A DNA stretch of 64,000 nt from Gp1-AA145 sp963757135 (GTDB lineage Bacteria > Acidobacteriota > Terriglobia > Terriglobales > Acidobacteriaceae), in assembly GCA_963757135.1 (NCBI GenBank), contig CAVWQE010000010.1, forward strand, positions 186,001 to 250,000. Reading direction: 5' to 3'. The position numbers and the translations under genes are program-made. The notes below the pieces were generated by a model. That model searched no databases. It saw only the letters and a list, made by a program, of their open reading frames with translations, and was not told the origin of the DNA. The stretch's first letter is position 1. The number at the start of each line of letters is the position of its first letter. Positions 61,131 through 64,000 of this stretch are shown here, one piece after another.

Positions 61131-64000
61131 CTACCGCGATAAAGCGGCTGTATCCGCCGCTTCCCGCTCGCTGGCCAGACCAGCTGGTCGAGAAAAGTCC
61201 GGCTGAATTCGCTTCAAGATCTTCGAGAGTGCCGCCGCCAACTCGCGCACGTATGGCTCGCGAAGAAGCAGCAGATGTTTCCCATGGGGAACCAATTCTG
61301 TGGTAACGCCTGAGGTAGTTCGCGATCCCCATCCCAGCAACGGATCGAGACGATAGTAGAAGGGCTGCTTCGGTATTTTAAAAACTGTGATTCTGCTGCT
61401 AACCTGCCCCGGTACAAAGCCCTCGCCCGGCCAGTAGGTCTCGATCCATTCGCTTTTGCGTGGGGCAGATTTGGCACGCGTCCACCACCGCAGGCGGTTA
61501 CTTAAGGCTTTCTGCACGACCGCCAGGCGGGAACGGATTGGCTGCCGGGACAGGCGTCGCATTTGATCGTAGTAGTAATAAATCTTCCACAACCAGCGGT
61601 TCTGTGTGTTCTCTACCACCCAGGTGTCAATAATTGCCAGCAGTTCAACCGCTTCACTTTCGGATTCCAAAATTCGCGTCATCTCGAATGCAATGCGCGC
61701 TCCTTCGCAGGTGCCACCGATGTAGTAGGGGCCACGCGGCTGTACGCTGCGCATGGCGCGGACATACTCAGCGGCAACCGCTTCGTACTCCTGAATTGTG
61801 TATGGTCTGCCGCTCGCCTGCGGACCCGGGCCCGGGCTTTGCAGCGTGTAAAACGGCTGGTCCGATCCGAGGTGCTTGGCAAGCGGAACATATCCCAACG
61901 AGTTCAAGCCCGCCAGCACAGCGGCAAAAAACGGAGGCCGGTCAGTGCCCGGCTGGATTTGATGAACAATGGCCTGAGGAACACTGGCGGTGCCGCGTAT
62001 CAGATTCGCCAAGCGCTCGATCGTCGCTCCCTGAAATAATGCCGTGAGCGGTATTTCCACCCCGGCCGTCTTCCTGATCTCGTTTATCAGCCGAACCGCC
62101 ATTAACGAGTGGCCGCCAAGATCGAAGAAGTTGTCTGTAACATTGACGGACTGGACGCCGATGATCTCCTGCCAGATCATTGCCAACTTGGTCTCGAGTT
62201 CATCGCGCGGCGGCGCGACAAGCCCGGAGGCCGCTTGGGCAATGTCCGGTTTCGGCAAAGCCTTCCGGTCAACCTTTCCGTTCGGCGTCAGCGGCAATTC
62301 CCCCAGCGCGACCAATCCGGTTGGCAACATGTAATCAGGAAGCGTCTGCTTGAGATAGGCTCGGATATCAATGAGGTTCAGTTGCTGCCCCGGACGGAGG
62401 ACAATGTATGCCACTAGCCGCTTGTCGCCAGGAGAGTCTTCACGTGCGGCCACAACTGCCTGCCGTATCGCAGGATGTTTCGCCAGTACGCTTTCGATCT
62501 CGCCGAGTTCAATGCGGAAACCGCGGACCTTTACCTGGAAATCCGTTCGTCCCAGATATTGCACATTGCCGTCGGGAAGATATTTGGCGAGGTCACCTGT
62601 GCGGTAGAGATTCGCGCCCGGCCTGCGATCGAAGGGGCTGGGAACAAATCTTGCTTCGGTTAGTTCGGGCCGACGGAGATACCCTCGGGCAACGCCATCA
62701 CCACCGATGTAAAGCTCGCCCGATACGCCGATGGGAACCGGTTGCATGTGAGCATCAAGGATGTAGAAAGTGGTGTTTGCAATGGGCCGGCCAATTGGTG
62801 CAGTGGCCGTGGCAGATAAAACCCGATAAACCGAAGACCAGATCGTCGTCTCGGTTGGTCCATACATGTTCCAAAGTTCAGAACAGCGTGACAGTAACTG
62901 CGCTGTGAGATTGCCAGGCAGTGCCTCGCCGCCGCAAAGGACTTTGAGATCAGCCGATCCTTCCCAGCCTGCTTCAACCAGCATGCGCCAGGTTGCGGGG
63001 GTGGCTTGCATGATCGTCGGTTTGCGGTTGCGAACAAGATCCAGCAGGCGTTGTCCGTCGGCTGCTTCAGCCCGTGACGCCAGAATTATCCTCGCTCCTG
63101 TAATCAGGGGAAGATAAATCTCCAGGCCGGCGATATCGAAGGAAAGAGTTGTCACAGCGAGCAGGGTATCGCTGGAAGTCATTCCGGGTTCCGCCCGCAT
63201 GCTGAAAAGGAAATTCACCAGATTGGCGTGTGTGATCTGGACGCCCTTCGGTTTTCCCGTGGACCCCGAAGTGTAGAGCACGTACGCCAGGTTCTGGGGC
63301 GTAAGCTTTGCGATCGGCGATTTCTTGCTTTCCTTCGCAATCCGGCCCTGCACCGAATCCATGGTGATCACGACGGCGCTCCCGGAAGGTAAAACGCTGA
63401 CCAGGTCTTGCTGCGTAAGGAGAACTTTCGCGCCGGCGTCCTCTAGAATGAATGCGATTCTTTCGGACGGGTGTGCAGGGTCAAGCGGAATGTAAGCGCC
63501 CCCGGCTTTGAGCACACCCAGAAGTGCGACCACCATATCGATCGAACGTTCCAGAAAAACTCCAACCAGCGTTTCCGGGCCCACGCCGCGTTGCTGCAGA
63601 TAATGTGCGAACTGGTTCGCTTTCTCGTCGAGCGCGCGGTAGCTGATTTGTTCCTTACCCATCACTAGGGCAATCGCGTCAGGGGTTTGTGCCGCCTGGG
63701 CCTCGATGAGTTGGTTCAGACACATCGTCTCCGGATACTCCAAGTTCGTGGAGTTCCATCCGTCGAGGATCAAAGTGCTCTCCTCGCTGGTCAGAAGCGG
63801 AAGCTTGGACACTGGTATATGCGGATGTTCCATCGCTGCCGCCAGGAGCGTTTCGTAATGCCCGATCATCCGCTGGATTGTCTCAGAGTCGAAAAGGTCA
63901 GTGTTGAATTCAAAGCGCCCGCGGATACCGTCTGGGCTTTCCGCAAGAAACGCGGAAATATCGAACTTGGATGTGGTTTCGCCCAGATCCATTAACCCCA
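61131..64000 (-). CDS. Nonribosomal peptide synthetase, C-terminal part
   Basis: Partial gene: the frame stays open to the window edge, so the N-terminus is missing. In order: end of a condensation domain (to about 65), adenylation domain (70-560; YTSGSTGKPKGV, YRTGDLAKYLPDG, LPLTPNGKVDRKALP), carrier domain (590-665; FFDLGGHSLMAV with the modified Ser) and a thioesterase (690-940). Hand alignment to GrsA gives the pocket code D-I-L-Q-L-G-M-I-W-K, close to known glycine codes. The thioesterase nucleophile motif is GTCEG, with Cys762 where Ser is usual. This is a terminal module that would add glycine and release the product. The partner PPTase is next. Confidence 0.88.
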   Translation of the reverse strand, partial: GLMDLGETTSKFDISAFLAESPDGIRGRFEFNTDLFDSETIQRMIGHYETLLAAAMEHPHIPVSKLPLLTSEESTLILDGWNSTNLEYPETMCLNQLIEAQAAQTPDAIALVMGKEQISYRALDEKANQFAHYLQQRGVGPETLVGVFLERSIDMVVALLGVLKAGGAYIPLDPAHPSERIAFILEDAGAKVLLTQQDLVSVLPSGSAVVITMDSVQGRIAKESKKSPIAKLTPQNLAYVLYTSGSTGKPKGVQITHANLVNFLFSMRAEPGMTSSDTLLAVTTLSFDIAGLEIYLPLITGARIILASRAEAADGQRLLDLVRNRKPTIMQATPATWRMLVEAGWEGSADLKVLCGGEALPGNLTAQLLSRCSELWNMYGPTETTIWSSVYRVLSATATAPIGRPIANTTFYILDAHMQPVPIGVSGELYIGGDGVARGYLRRPELTEARFVPSPFDRRPGANLYRTGDLAKYLPDGNVQYLGRTDFQVKVRGFRIELGEIESVLAKHPAIRQAVVAAREDSPGDKRLVAYIVLRPGQQLNLIDIRAYLKQTLPDYMLPTGLVALGELPLTPNGKVDRKALPKPDIAQAASGLVAPPRDELETKLAMIWQEIIGVQSVNVTDNFFDLGGHSLMAVRLINEIRKTAGVEIPLTALFQGATIERLANLIRGTASVPQAIVHQIQPGTDRPPFFAAVLAGLNSLGYVPLAKHLGSDQPFYTLQSPGPGPQASGRPYTIQEYEAVAAEYVRAMRSVQPRGPYYIGGTCEGARIAFEMTRILESESEAVELLAIIDTWVVENTQNRWLWKIYYYYDQMRRLSRQPIRSRLAVVQKALSNRLRWWTRAKSAPRKSEWIETYWPGEGFVPGQVSSRITVFKIPKQPFYYRLDPLLGWGSRTTSGVTTELVPHGKHLLLLREPYVRELAAALSKILKRIQPDFSRPAGLASEREAADTAALSR

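Noticed and set aside
1..64000. CRISPR arrays, prophage, IS elements or toxin-antitoxin pairs
   Set aside because: No regular spacer-repeat array, transposase, integrase or phage structural gene was seen on either strand.

Overview
The window looks like chromosomal DNA of a soil-type Gram-negative bacterium, most likely an Acidobacteriota (Terriglobia-like). This is inferred from moderately high GC, exosortase/EPS gene content, abundant short intergenic inverted-repeat doublets and the protein families present. It was not confirmed by a marker gene, and no rRNA or tRNA gene was found.

Region 1 (1-18 kb) is housekeeping and mixed. It holds an S1/P1-type nuclease, a DUF420 membrane protein, an ABC-2 exporter pair, both subunits of a 3-oxoacid CoA-transferase, and a run of aromatic amino acid genes (tyrA, DAHP synthase, chorismate mutase, trpA). 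A GH172/DUF2961 protein, a frameshifted VirB10/TrbI-like secreted protein, a DUF4242 protein, an HD-GYP response regulator divergent from a very large hybrid histidine kinase, a bifunctional FtcD and a lipoprotein follow. The spacers between the minus-strand genes at 1.5-7.5 kb each hold an inverted doublet of a short repeat, from several unrelated families.

Region 2 (18-60 kb) is a large exopolysaccharide locus of the exosortase (XrtA/EpsH) type. On the minus strand are exosortase, EpsI and a TPR lipoprotein. A long plus-strand operon (22.7-39.8 kb) follows: an AAA+ regulator, Wza-like export protein, outer-membrane barrel, Wzz, ExeA-like ATPase, BY-kinase-like ATPase, priming glycosyltransferase, three glycosyltransferase genes (one a double-domain fusion), an O-antigen-ligase-like polymerase, a deacetylase-like protein and an AsnB-type amidotransferase. 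Beyond it lie a second AsnB, a heparinase II/III-family lyase, AlgD (GDP-mannose dehydrogenase), a sulfotransferase broken by two frameshifts, a FemAB-like protein and two paralogous secreted beta-helix proteins. A polysaccharide deacetylase, CysQ, a TauE/SafE exporter, a fused Sat-CysC (PAPS synthesis) and a Wzx flippase complete the set. Together they suggest an acidic polymer containing mannuronate or a similar uronate, possibly amidated, deacetylated and sulfated. No PEP-CTERM substrate for the exosortase is seen in the window.

Region 3 (59-64 kb) has a beta-propeller protein of unknown role, a 4'-phosphopantetheinyl transferase and the C-terminal part of an NRPS (end of C, A, PCP, TE) that runs off the window edge. 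Its adenylation pocket reads as glycine-specific by hand alignment, and its thioesterase has Cys at the nucleophile position.

The most notable observations are: an EPS-locus AAA+ regulator lacking the GAFTGA loop; clusters of GTNACC sites in EPS-locus spacers; the PAPS-making and PAP-recycling genes beside a damaged sulfotransferase; the Cys-type thioesterase; a hybrid kinase whose receiver has lost its phospho-acceptor Asp; and the series of inverted repeat doublets.
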